A stretch of 64,000 bases of DNA, from positions 620,001 through 684,000 of the forward strand of contig JASVEC010000008.1 in assembly GCA_030770535.1 (NCBI GenBank), in the 5' to 3' direction. Position 1 is the stretch's first letter, and each line of letters opens with the position of its first letter. This stretch comes from Batkoa obscura. Its lineage: Eukaryota; Entomophthoromycota; Entomophthoromycetes; Entomophthorales; Batkoaceae. Below, piece by piece: positions 1-10,813 of the stretch. The translations under genes were made by a program, and so were the position numbers. The notes below the pieces were generated by a model that saw nothing but the letters and a program-made list of their open reading frames with translations, ran no database searches and was not told the origin of the DNA.

Positions 1-1874
1 CTGAAGTACTTAATGGTAGTGATTTTGGTTCTATAGGAGGAAGCGAACCAAATGTAAATGCCTTTGAAGAACTTTGGCTTTGACTTATAGTGTAATTATT
101 CGAGGCATTTGCTTGTGGTAAGCTTGGTTTTACAGTAGATAGCGAACCAAATGTAAATGTTTTTGGAGGAGGTTGGTTTTGATTTGTAATGGGTTTATGG
201 GTCTCTGAACTGCTTCCAAACTTGGATCCTATTGATGAGACATTATTATCTTTACCACTAATTGTGTTTATACTTACAGCTGAGTCTTTAGCGCTCCCAA
301 ATTTTATAGAAGAATTAACTTTGTTGAGCTCCTTTGAACTTGGCATTGTATTGATGACTTGTCTAGAAGTTTCCATTTTTTCCTTTTCATTCCTTTCTGC
401 TTCCAAATACACACTTTCCATCATTTGGTTTATAACTAAATAAGCCCTTAAATTATCTTTTAGCTTTAATGCTCCTTTTGTGTCTTTTAAGTCTTCTTTA
501 ATAACTGATTCAAATGCTTTTGCTAATGCCGTTCTATAAATCTCTCTTTTGGTATCTACAGTAAATTTTGATGCTTTAAATCCTGCAGCCAGCACCTCAC
601 TTAAAGGTGGGTCTTTAATGTCAATGGAAGTAAGATTAACAGTTGGTTTTTGGCTTTGGATATTTACGTTGACAGCTTCGCTTTGGTTGATTTTATTATC
701 TACTTGACATCCAAAAAGGTTTCCTATTCCAAATATTTAGTTTTATTTCAAATTATATACAATAAATTTACCTTTTGCTTCAAATAAACTCGGACCATTT
801 TCACTTTGGCTGAACTTTTGAGAACTTTCCACAGTCTTAACAGGTGCCTCAAAAATTGGTTGGTTCACAGTTCTTTTATTATTAAAATCACTCTCTTGAT
901 CATCTTCTGCGCCTCGTTTCTTTTTCATTGAACTAGTTGATGCTGTTGAAGATAAAGACCCAACTTTATTACCTGAGCCAAAGAGAGGTGGGGGTGCATC
1001 TGAATCTGTGCTTATAGGTAGGTTAAAAAGACCACTCTTAGGTTTCTCAATTATATTTGTAGATAAGCTAAAAATATTATCCTTAGGTTTTTCAGCTGTA
1101 TTTGAGCCAAATAAACCCTGTGCTGGTTTAGTAAAGGAACCAAAGCTTGGAGTGGCCGCCTGTAGTTTATCTGAAGTTGTTTGGGAAAGATTATTGGATT
1201 CTCCAAAATTAATTCCTGGAGAACTTTTAGATGTTAAATCACTTTTAGCTGTTTTTTCGCCTCCGAATATATTTGGTTTCTCGCCAGCTGGTTTAAACCC
1301 TGTTGTTGATCCAAATCCAAAACCAGCTGTTTTTACATCGTTTGGCTTATCATTATTTGGTTTATTGGTTATAGAAGTCCCACCTTTCGCTTCAAATAAA
1401 CTTGAGGGTTTAATTCCGCCAAAACCTAACACTATTTTAAAAAAATTATTTAATAAAAGTAGAACTTACTTGAGCTAAAGGTAGTGTTTGGAGTTGTAAA
1501 ACTTGGACTTCCTTTTTCTATATTACTAACGGTTCTAGGCGGAAAACCTGGTCTAGCAGTATTTTCCACATTAAAGTTACTAAATTGTGGAATTTTGCTA
1601 GGATCTCCGAAACTTGGAACTACGGGATTAGGCTGTGGGCCTGCTGGAAAGCTTATACTACTAGGCGAGTTCTCTGAGCTATGTCTATCAAAGCTTTCAG
1701 CCTTTGGTATAATGATGTTTGTACTTTGTACGCCAGGTTGGTATCTCTTTTTTGCAGCTTTAAATATTCCAGATGTTGACTGGCCACTACAATATTTTTA
1801 GTTTGGTCAAGATAAAAATAATTATGCTACCTATTTTGGTTTGGCGGCCCAGATCCTTGATTTGGATTGTTCAT
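1..1874 (-). CDS. FG-repeat nucleoporin, 5' part (gene continues beyond base 1)
   Basis: The predicted coding exons on the minus strand are 1831-1874, 1470-1786, 772-1431 and 723 to beyond base 1, with GT..AG introns of 44, 38 and 48 nt that keep the frame. The protein starts MNNPNQGSGPP and is rich in Ser, Thr, Asn and Pro with scattered FG, GLFG-like and FGS motifs (GFGFGS, LFGSNT, LFGSG, FTFGSL twice). A motif SLFEAKG occurs twice. The fourth exon begins with a charged segment predicted to be helical (from about DPPLSEVLAAGFKASKF to MMESVYLEAERNE), then returns to FG-type sequence. FG nucleoporins line the nuclear pore channel and bind transport receptors, so a pore role follows from the composition. 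I cannot assign it to a specific Nup: the N-terminal SGIFKAAKKRY segment recalls nuclear-basket Nups only loosely. Confidence 0.75.
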
Positions 1875-2062
1875 CTCTATTGAAATAGTCTATGTAAAAA
1901 GAGTAATTAAAAAAGAACTATAAAAAGAATCCGGATTTTTTAAATGGTGACCAAAATGTAAGCTAATATGATAAAATTGAGTTGAATTTTGATTGGTGAA
2001 TGGAGAAAAAATATTGTTAAGAAGTCTAAAAATGATTTTCAAAAAAATATGGATTTCAAATG

Positions 2063-2270
2063 TATAACAATCCGTGTTATTAAAGTAGTCATGACATATA
2101 ATAAAATAAAACTTGTCATAACGAAATATTTGGCTTCAATCAATTAACTATTTGATTTTTTCTTTATCGTAAGCGGCCCTAAAATTCAACTGACTCGAAC
2201 CAAATAATTCATTATGACAAATTCTACTTTAGTATATGTTAGTGTCACTTTAATAGCACGGATCGTTATA
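2063..2270. mobile_element. Mite-D: inverted-repeat element, 208 bp
   Basis: The two ends form imperfect inverted repeats of about 70 bp: the left arm starts TATAACAATCCGTG and the right arm ends CACGGATCGTTATA. Interior arm segments (AAGTAGTCATGACATA against TATGTTAGTGTCACTTT) also pair. There is no coding capacity. The size and symmetry fit a MITE-like non-autonomous DNA transposon or a foldback element. Only one copy was seen. Confidence 0.6.
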
Positions 2271-3590
2271 AAAGAAATATTGGGTGACCACCTATCACTA
2301 CCTAAGAAATAGATCATTTATCCTTAAAATGTAGGACTGAACTTTTCATTTTTGGCTATTTTTCTGTTTTTAAAGCTTAAATATCAAATATATTATAGTC
2401 AATTAGTAAGCAATAAAAACACAGATATGTTTTTAGAAACTGAATATTTTTTAATTTTAAGTTCAAAAACTCAGCAATATAATGAAATAAAAAGCATCCC
2501 CATATCCTTTTGTATTTAAATAAGATAAAAATAAATGTTTTATTCATATTAAAATTTAAAGTCGTTTTGTTTATTAAGTTTTATTGGAGGCTATGACATT
2601 GAAACATGAATTAAACATAATCAATAATAAACTTAATAATTTAGAAATTAATAAAAATAAAATAAAACAGTTTAGTGTAAATTTTTATTATCTAGATTGA
2701 ATAAATTAAAATATGTATGATATTATTTTATTAAATATAACTATTTATCTATATAAACAATTGTTTTTGAATATAATATTAAACAATTACTTAGTATATA
2801 AATTTGCCATTATACTTTATACGTAAGTGATTTATTAATAAAAATCATATAGTTCTTAGCTTTATTATTAAGATCAAATATTAACTAATAGTTTAATTGT
2901 TTATTTATACACTTTTATAATAATCTTTTTTGAATTTTATTTTTATTTTAATTGTATACAAAAATTTAATTATTAGATTTAAATATAAAATATTAGCTAT
3001 AATGAAAAATAAAAGATTAATAATTTAACACATATTTATAAATATTGATTATAATAGTTTAAAAGTATAAAGAAGTCGGTTAAAGTTTTAAAAAACTTTG
3101 TAATAAATTTTAAAGTTAAGCAGTAAAAGCTTTGTTTTTATGTAAAATGTTTAAATTGACTTTATTTATTTATTAAAGTTTTATAAAAATAAATTTTTCA
3201 TTAAAAAATAAAAGCACCTGATAGTTTTAAACTATTTTATTTTAGTGCATGTTATAAGTTAGAAGAATCTCTACCAAATTTAATAAAAATTGCTATATTA
3301 GCAAAAGTTTTACTAATGTAGCTTATATATTGATGTTAATTAAAGTTGTAATATATAAATAAATAAATATTTTTATAAAGCTTTATTAAAAAATATTTAT
3401 TACTAACTGCTTTATAGCTAACATTGCAAATTTACTATTAAATAAATAAACAAATAATTTTAATATTGTAATTATATTATTAATATATTATTAAATCAAT
3501 AAATAGCCGCATAGGAGAGAATAGTTAGCTTCAAAATTATAATTGATTATTTTTATATTATATAAGCAATATAATAACAATTTTTACTTA

Positions 3591-4051
3591 TGTGAAAGTT
3601 GGTACTCAATGGTAGGAGTTAAAAGCAGTTCTTACTTGATCAACTAGCCTTGAGTCGAAGGGTCTTAGTTTATATAACTAAGATAGACTTAAATGAATAG
3701 GAATAATACGTAATAAGTTACGAACTATGTAAAACAAATAGAATAGACGATACTACTGTAAAATCTACGTAAGATGTTGTCAGAAAGACTTAGTGAGTTT
3801 ATTAATAATACGTTATCAGAGAGTAATTCAGTTAAAAATCCTCGAGTTAGTATGTTGAAGAATCTCTTTTATACTCCAATAAGTATGGATATCAAAACGA
3901 GAGGATATTATTCCTTGCAATATGAAGTTAGAAGTTCTCGCAGCAAATCAAAATAAGGAACTCTGACTTGATTGTGTTTGAACTTGAGAACACAACAACT
4001 TAAGTGATTGTTGTGTTATAATCAATCCGAGAGCTAATAAAGCAATATTTT
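3591..4051 (+). mobile_element. SINE-1 copy 1 (tRNA-derived, well preserved)
   Basis: The 5' part resembles a tRNA: a 7-nt acceptor-like start (GTGAAAG), an A-box-like TTGGTACTCAATGG with a D-arm of CTC/GAG type, and about 45 nt downstream a B-box-like GAGTCGAAGGGTC. A body of about 390 bp follows and ends in a segment shared by all copies (CGAGAGCTAATAAA then CAATATTTT). The same unit recurs on the minus strand at 5291-5769 and on plus at 33529-33988, so it is a dispersed repeat. A 60-codon open frame inside is not thought to be a gene. Confidence 0.7.
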
Positions 4052-4059
4052 ATAAAAAG

Positions 4060-4470
4060 CTATAAAATACTATAAAATTTAATAGCTTTATTAAAAATAC
4101 AATATGGGGATGTATTTTTATGTTTGAGAGTTTTACTAACAATCTTTCTGCTCAAATAGCGCTTAAAAAATGGAAGAAGTGATGAAACCAAAAAAAACAT
4201 CACCATATCAAAAAACAAATTAATTAAAAAGCTATGAGTTATTGTGTTAAAAACTTTATTTTATACTTTAATTATATAATTGCATATATGAAACATAATA
4301 GCAGTTGCAGTTTATTATTGTAATTGCTAAATATTAATATCAATATGAAAAGATAATGTTTTTTATAATTAAGTAATAAATTTTTTTATAGCAAATTGAA
4401 ATAAAAAACTTTAAATTGATTATACCACATGAATTATAATCAATGATAAAGCTGACAAAATAATATTTCA
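4060..4470 (+). mobile_element. SINE-1 decayed copy A, 5'-truncated, carrying a Mite-A insertion
   Basis: It aligns with the SINE-1 body from about the TACGTAAGATGTTG position to the 3' end, but nearly every C or G that differs has become T or A. It lies directly downstream of preserved copy 1 in the same orientation. A Mite-A element (4105-4205) interrupts it at the TA of the GATATC-like target. Downstream of the insert its sequence follows the variant middle seen in the minus-strand copy at 5291-5769 rather than that of copy 1. Confidence 0.6.
4105..4205 (+). mobile_element. Mite-A copy 1 (inside decayed SINE-1 A)
   Basis: The 101-bp unit has ends TGGGGATGT and ACATCACCA and is flanked by TA on both sides. 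The interior has the family landmarks TTTTACTAACAATCTTTC, AATAGCGCTTAAAAAATGG and GATGAAACCAAAA in the order defined here as plus. Confidence 0.75.
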
Positions 4471-4715
4471 TAGTTTATTAAATATGTTCTTTTAGTTAAT
4501 TTTTTTTTATCTTTGCTTTGTTTTTTATAATTTTATTTTTAAATAACTTTTTTTTAACTGTATACTAGGCATATATACTATATGAATTTATTTTTATTGC
4601 TATATTTTTAAAACTATCTATTATATATTTAAAAAATATTAATTTAGCTGCTGTTTCATTTTTTAAATTACTAAAATATTTATTATATATCATTTTTTTA
4701 TCCTTATTTAATATA

Positions 4716-4918
4716 TAAGGATGTATTTTTGTTTAAAAATTTTACCAACAATCTTTTTGCTTAAATGGGGATGTATTTTTTTGTTTAAGAATTTTACTAG
4801 CAGTTTTTCCACTCAAATAGCGCCTGAAAAATGGAAAAAGTAGTGAAACAAAAAAACACCCCCAAATAGCATTTAAAAAATAGGAAAAGTAATTAAATTT
4901 AAAAAAAATATCATCACA
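4716..4918 (+). mobile_element. Mite-A copy 2 (outer member of a nested pair)
   Basis: The ends TAAGGATGT and ATCATCACA are flanked by TA. The element is split by a second Mite-A copy (4766-4864) inserted in its TTAAATAGC segment; without the insert it has the normal length of about 100 bp. Confidence 0.7.
4766..4864 (+). mobile_element. Mite-A copy 3 (inner member, nested in copy 2)
   Basis: A 99-bp unit with ends TGGGGATGT and ACACCCCCA. Because the empty site is known from every other copy (AAATAGCG), the insertion can be read exactly: TTAAA | element | AATAGC, a 2-bp duplication of AA. Confidence 0.75.
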
Positions 4919-4920
4919 TA

Positions 4921-5021
4921 TCGGGGGTGTTTTTTTGGCTTCATTACTTTTTCCATTCTTTAAGCGCTATTTCAGCGGAAAGATTGTTAGTAAAATTATT
5001 AAACAAAAAAATACATCCCCA
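4921..5021 (-). mobile_element. Mite-A copy 4
   Basis: The 101-bp unit lies in the minus orientation (GGTGTTTTTTTGGCTTCATTA at the left, ACATCCCCA at the right). It abuts copy 2: the single TA at 4919-4920 serves as the flank of both elements. Confidence 0.75.
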
Positions 5022-5290
5022 TATATTATTTAATAAATATTTATTATCTTTATTTTTATTATTATATTTTGATAAAATAGTTGAATTATTGAGTGTTGTA
5101 TAATAATCTTAATTTGCTTATTTTTAGTTTTTATATATTTTTAATAATTGATTATAATATTGGTATTTTATTATTATTAATTATTTTTAAATAATCATAT
5201 TGATTTTTACTTACATTAAATCTAAAACTTATATTCGTCAAAAAAATATACTGAAATTATAGTTAGTAATAATGTTATTTGTTAGTTCGT

Positions 5291-5769
5291 AAAATATCGG
5301 TTCATTAGCTCTAGGATTGATTATAATATGATAATCAATTCTGAGTTCCTTATATAGATTTGCTGTGAGAATTACTACCACCTGATCGTGAAGAACTTAT
5401 TGTCCAGGTTTTAATGTCCATACTTGGCAACTAAAATAAGGAATAACTGTTGTAATGTTCCTTATATATAGCCGCCCAGTCGGAGTATAAAAGAGATTCT
5501 TCAACATACTAACTCGAGGATTTTTAACTGAATTACTCCCTGATATCGTAACATCAATAAACTCACTAAGTCTTTCTGACAACATCTTACGTAGATTTTA
5601 CAGTAGTATCGTCTATTCTATTTGTTTTACATAGCTCGTAGCTTATTACGTATTATTCCTATTCATTTAAGTCTATCTTAGTTATATAAACTAAGACCCT
5701 TCGACTCAAGGCAAGTTGATTAAGCAAGAGTAGATTTTAACTCCTACCACTGAGTATCAACTTTCACAA
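5291..5769 (-). mobile_element. SINE-1 copy 2 (well preserved, variant middle)
   Basis: This is the reverse complement of the same tRNA-headed unit (5' end at about 5769, starting TGTGAAAGTTGATACTCAGTGG-like). The head and 3' terminal block match copies 1 and 3. Between about 5330 and 5490 it has a different central segment, which is also the version found in the two decayed copies. Copies 1/3 and copy 2 are therefore two subfamilies. Confidence 0.7.
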
Positions 5770-6486
5770 GTTATTGTTTTTTTTTCGAAACATTAATTTC
5801 ATGTTATTACTATAAATGCTATAAACTTTAGCTTATTATAACTAACTATTAAAATTAACATAAATAAATTACAATGTTATATAAGATGCTTTTTTTATTA
5901 TTTTAAAATTTTTTTAAATTTTACTTTAAAGTTTAATTATAAAAGCTTGCATTTTGTTTTAATTTTAATAAAAAATAAAGTCAAATAATTACATATATAT
6001 TACATATATCTATCAAACATTTAATAAAGTTATTTTAAATATTCAATAAAAATAGTATAAAATATATAATTAAAAAAATCAATTATTTAAAAAGAATAAG
6101 ATAATTAAAATAAGTTTGAATTAAATCCTTATTTAACTTTAAGTTTTTTAGAATTTAACTAATCACATGTTAAGGACTTACAAATTTAAAAACTTAAAAT
6201 TTAGACTAATTCTTGATTAAATTCTGAAACCAATTTGGACATCCCTATGTAATTTATGTTTAATTTACAATTTTTATAGTTAATAAAACTGGAGAATATT
6301 GAGCCTTTGGTTTAAATTGACTTATATACCAATCATGTTAGTATAGAAACATAAATGAAGGCATTTAAGAACTCCAAAGCATCAATCCATCTCAGTAAAA
6401 TAGTTCACTTTGTATCTAATATTTGTCCAACGTAAATATAAAAATGATATGAAAAAAGCATTAGTTTTAAAACTTGAATATTTTTT

Positions 6487-6905
6487 ATGGATAACGTAAA
6501 TGAAGATAAACCACCAAACTATTCTGAGTACTATAATGCCACTACGTTAGCAAAATATTGTTCAACAGTAAAAAAATAAGCTTTATATTACTGTTGCTTT
6601 TTCATTTCTACTTGGAATGTGCAAATCGAGATGGTCCATTAAAAAGACACATTATACATTGACGTGTTATAAAGTATATCAGAGTACGTTTGAATTAAAA
6701 TGTATGCTAAAGATGATAAAATCTGTTGATAGAAAGTGACTTAACCCCAGATTTTAGTCATCAAGTTAAACTTATAGTCAAAAGTTCCGCTTCAGCCGAA
6801 GTTGTACAAAGAAAAGAGCTCATTTATGATTTAACTATCTATGAATCAAATAGCAAAAAATATAAGATCGTAGAACAAAAAGATGGGGGGCAAAAGGGTT
6901 AAAGA
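6487..6905 (+). pseudogene. Possible decayed gene of unknown family
   Basis: The base composition is more balanced than in the surroundings. An open start reads MDNVNEDKPPNYSEYYNATT and can be joined across a GTAAAA..AAAG intron to a short continuation. A second coding-like stretch, about 6732-6899, reads SDLTPDFSHQVKLIVKSS and on to a stop. The two parts do not share one frame by any reasonable intron, so this looks like a degenerating gene, or two unrelated open segments. I recognise no domain; KPPNYSEY is the only motif-like element. Confidence 0.3.
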
Positions 6906-7431
6906 TAGGAAAATATTTGATTATCAAAATTTGAATTAGTGATGACTTCATGTACTTTGACTTATAGTTGCGATAGTATTTTAGCTGAGTTGGAGTTTGA
7001 TACTAAATCATCGATGAATAGAATTAAAATTTTTATCATCTGTTTTTGTTAATTTATCTCTATATAATATCATACTATTCATTAAAAGATTTGAAGTAAA
7101 ACTAATTACAAAGTGATCAAGTTAAGTCTTAAAATTAAATAAATTTAATGTTTATTATACTTAGCTGTTTAGCAAGTCTTTAATAATGAATTAATTTAGG
7201 AAATTTCATATTTTATTTAGAAAAATAATTACTCCAATTTTTGATAAACTAATTTGGAAATGTCCGTTAAAATTGCAAATTTGTCCATAAACCAATCAAA
7301 TGTATGTGAGTGATCTTACAGCAATCTTTTATTGGATACTTCCTACTTTTAAAATTTATAAAGTGGCTAAAAAATGTGGATAAAAGAAATCATCTCAATT
7401 AAGTTGCTAATTAATTGATAAGGTAACTATC

Positions 7432-10293
7432 ATGTCACGTATCCCATTGTCAAGTCAAAGTAGGAAAAAGGAAACAAAGCCTATAACACAAGCAAATGGT
7501 CATAGAAGAATTAGTAGCAATCCTCATACTAATCCGACTTCACCACCGTATATATCAAGGTTACCTCAAGCCTCGCGTAATAGTTTAAATTTAAACAATT
7601 TACAATACCCTCTTGCATCTTATCCTTCTCAATCAGGTTCTCCGGAAATTAAATCTGCACGTCCCATATACAATAAAAGGGCATCCCTACCACCCCCAAC
7701 TAATGTTTCTCCTCAGATTCATTCAACATTTTCATCATCATCCTCAAGCTCACTTAACATAAAAGGAAATTTAAGAAGGATCCCCATTGGAACAAGGGTT
7801 TACACATTAGTTGGAAATTATAAGGGTACTTTAAGATATTTAGGACCAACGCGATTTAAAGAAGGCATATGGGCTGGTATTGAATTAGATTCTATTGGTA
7901 GTGGAAAAAATAATGGAAGTATTGATGGGTAACTATTTTTTCATGAATTTAATTTTATGTTTACAAACAATTCTAGAGTTACTTATTTTACTTGTCCAGA
8001 GAATAGCGGTATATTTATTGATTATCGAAAGATTGCACCTTTAGTTGAAACATCCAATTTGGGTCCATTAGTAGAAAACAATTATGAACCAAAAGATCCA
8101 ACTTCACTTAGTCAAAAACTTGGTAACCTTGAAAATCCTGACCTTTCTCCAATTAATAAAAAAGAACCAGGTCATACTAAAAATCTAAGTCGAACTGACT
8201 CTCTTAACTCTTCGCTTTCAAATGAAACTCCAATTGATCCTAATGGAATTAGCTCTGATCATACGGTAATTAATTAGCCAAAATTTTGTATTACATTTTT
8301 AATTAAGTATAATTAGGTAAATAATTTAAGATCGAAGCTGACGTTGGTACAAAAACAAAATAACTTATTAGCATTGAAATTAAAAAAGAGACAGGCTAAT
8401 TTAGAAGTAGTACAATTTATCAAAAAAGAGTTTATAGAAAAGGCTAGAGAAAAGGCACAATCAACTCAAAGTCCAACTAAATCTGGTCAACTAAACCATG
8501 CTACACTTTTAAAATCAATATCCGAAAAAGATAACAAAATTTTGCAACTCACTCAAAAGTTACAAAAGAATGAGATAGATTTAGATATTATAAATAAGGA
8601 ATTAGAAAGTTATAAAATAAACGGCCCTAGCAAACCGGAGGATGCGAAGGAACTTGAGAGTTTATACAGCAATACTCTTAAGGTTGATACGTTGGAGCAA
8701 GAGATTAAAGATTTACGACATCAAGTTCTTGAGAAAGAGTCTTTAATTAAAGATTTAAAAGAACAATTAGAAACCAGTCAAAATCTTTTAATAGAAGAGC
8801 AAAGCTTTAATATGAATGAAAACGATGATGGTATGCCTAGTGAACTTGAAGCCTTAAAGAAGAAATACAAGAAGGAAATCGATGAGATGAATGATAAATT
8901 AAATGAAGAAAGTGTTAAATCAGCTTCAAATTCTAAAAAGTATAACGAATTGGAAGTAATTAATCAGAAATTAGAAGATGAGTTGGATCAAGCACAGAAA
9001 GAAGTAACTCAACTTAAAGAACAATTAAGAAGTTACCAAGATCAAATTGATTCGCTACACACCCAGCTTGAAAAGTACGAAAATGACCATAAAATGGAGC
9101 TTGAAAAAGATCGACAACTTGTTAAAGAATTAGAATCAGAAAACAAAATGCTCAAAGAGCAAATAGAAGAGTTAACTATTTCACTTGAAAGGTATAAAGA
9201 AAGTGATGAAAGTCAAGCAGACGAATCTGATGGAGATTATGAATCTGATGAGGAATCTGAATCCGATGAAGATGATTCAAGACCAGATATAGATGCATTA
9301 ATGAGAGAAAATGATATGTTGAGGTCCCAGAATGAAGTCTTAAAGGATACTTTAGAGCGCAATAAATCCGATTCACTATATGGATTTGAGGATTCAGTTC
9401 AATTAGAAGTACCTAAAGAGGATAGAGCGCAAGAAGTAGCCGATCTACAAAATAGGATCCGTGTTCTAGAAGATGAAAATCAAAGGCTAATTGAAGTATC
9501 TGAAAAAACCAAATTCGATTTAGAAAAAGGAGGAAAGGATTTAGATGAAAATACGAAAGAAATTTTAATGCTAAGAAATATGAAAGAAATAATGCAAGCA
9601 AAAGAGCAAACATTGAATAAGCAACTGGAGGGCTTAGTTTCAGAAAAAGATGAGCTCATTGATAAAATTGATCAATCTGAGTTAGAATTCCAAAAGGTTT
9701 ATAATGAATTAGAGCAAAAGAAAAATGAAGTCGTTAAGCTTAAAAAAGAGATGGATTTCCAATCTGAAAGAGCTGAATCATACAAAAAGGCCTTAAAAGA
9801 TGCTGCATCAGAGAACCAAGATAAAGAGGATTACTATCGAACAATTTTGATGTATGAAGAGAAATATAGGGATTTACAAAATGAAAATGATAATCTATTG
9901 ACCAGGATAGAAAATAAAGAAAATCAAATAAAGGCACTTGAGCTTGATTTAGAAGAAAGTATTAAATTGAATGAAGAGTACGAAAGAGAGTTCAATCAAA
10001 TAATAGGTCAAGAAGAAGAGCACAATTACGAAGAAAGTAATCATGTTGCTAACGAATCAAAGAATGTAGACTATGATTCTAATATATTTGAAATGGACGA
10101 TTCTGTTTTTTGTACCTCATGTGGTCAGCGCGATCATGACATTTTAACCTGTCCTAATGAACCCCAAAGTTTTGGAAATGATTTTAACATTATGGAAGAT
10201 CCAGCTAGCTCAGGTTTACTAGATGAACTTCATATTCCTTCCGCCAACAGAACATCTAGCGAAGCAGACTCTGGCGACTTTGAATTGTTTTAA
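7432..10293 (+). CDS. CAP-Gly / coiled-coil microtubule plus-end protein (CLIP-170 / Bik1-like)
   Basis: Exons 7432-7928, 7977-8265 and 8317-10293 give 920 aa. After a basic, Ser/Pro-rich N-terminus (typical tubulin-binding linker composition) a single CAP-Gly domain covers about residues 120-185 (KGTLRYLGPTRFKEGIWAGI; the second exon restores the GVTYFTCPENSGIFIDY end). A long coiled coil follows from about 265 to 845, interrupted by a strongly acidic patch near 560-590. At about 859-875 lies a CCHC zinc knuckle (CTSCGQRDHDILTC), as at the C-terminus of CLIP-170, and the chain ends DFELF, acidic plus aromatic like the CLIP-170 DETF end. CLIP-170 and Bik1 track growing microtubule ends and recruit dynein/dynactin. 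Human CLIP-170 has two CAP-Gly domains and this protein one, as in yeast Bik1. Confidence 0.88.
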
Positions 10294-10813
10294 ATAATAC
10301 TGCTAATTATTAATAACTTTAATGTTTAGATTTTACTCCAAATTTCTATAATATTTTAGTAAGAAAATGTATTAATATATTTGGATGTTCTATTCTTTCT
10401 TATCATTAAATAATTCATCCTTGTGCTATTTTGAAGTCTATTTATTATGTAGCTTTATTTTATTTTATTAGTAATAGTTTATATACGCATTCATTGCTTT
10501 CTTTTTTTTTGAATATGTCAAGAGTACATCATTTTATAAATTAAGCACTTTTAGAATAACTGAAAAAATTTCTCATTTAATACTTATGAAAATTATATTA
10601 GATCGTTCGTTATGTTTCAGTACATCGTTCATTTAAATATGTTTTTGATTTTTTTTTACTTGAATTTAAGGATTATAAGTAATCCTGTATTTTTAAATTC
10701 AGATAAAAAAAATCAGTAACAAATTTGGATGAGAGTGTCTAGAACATAACAAACGACTTAATAGTAAACTGTATACATCTATTTAAATTTAAATCTATTT
10801 ATTTCAATCTAAT
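10294..10813. other. 3' intergenic region between convergent genes
   Basis: This separates the convergent CLIP-like and Cx9C genes. It contains a Mite-B copy (10598-10760) and AT-rich sequence, with nothing else recognised. Confidence 0.5.
10598..10760. mobile_element. Mite-B copy 1
   Basis: The element is 163 bp with imperfect inverted repeats of about 75 bp: GATCGTTCGTTATGTTTCAG at the left, AGAACATAACAAACGACTTAA at the right after reversal. It is flanked by TTA/TAA. A second copy sits at 62148-62311 with matching arms and the same inner motif (TTTTTTTACTTGAATTTAA), which confirms a dispersed family. Confidence 0.7.

Larger units (their letters stand above)
1875..7431. other. Gene-poor, repeat-rich intergenic island
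   Basis: This stretch is extremely AT-rich. It holds the Mite-D copy, an inverted arrangement of SINE copies (two on plus, one on minus), four Mite-A copies and one possible decayed gene near 6.5-6.9 kb. In 2271-3590 and 5770-6480 I see only AT-rich sequence without coding signal. The last few hundred bases before 7432 should contain the promoter of the CAP-Gly gene, but no clear box was recognised. Confidence 0.6.

Noticed and set aside
1008-1801. Plus-strand open frames of 156 and 105 codons
   Set aside because: Antisense shadows of the FG nucleoporin exons: they cross its introns and have no protein family character.
3591-3680. A tRNA gene at the SINE head
   Set aside because: A- and B-box-like motifs are present, but acceptor and anticodon stems do not pair convincingly; it is a tRNA-derived SINE head, not a functional tRNA.
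3774-3956. 60- and 62-codon open frames at 3774-3956 (+) and 5397-5585 (-) with the same N-terminal residues
   Set aside because: Both lie inside SINE-1 copies; the similarity is that of the repeat itself. Copy 3 breaks the frame, and the sequence has no protein-like features.
9176-9937. Minus-strand open frames across the coiled coil of the CLIP-like gene
   Set aside because: Shadows of a repetitive, acidic coiled-coil coding sequence; hydrophobic by reverse complement only.
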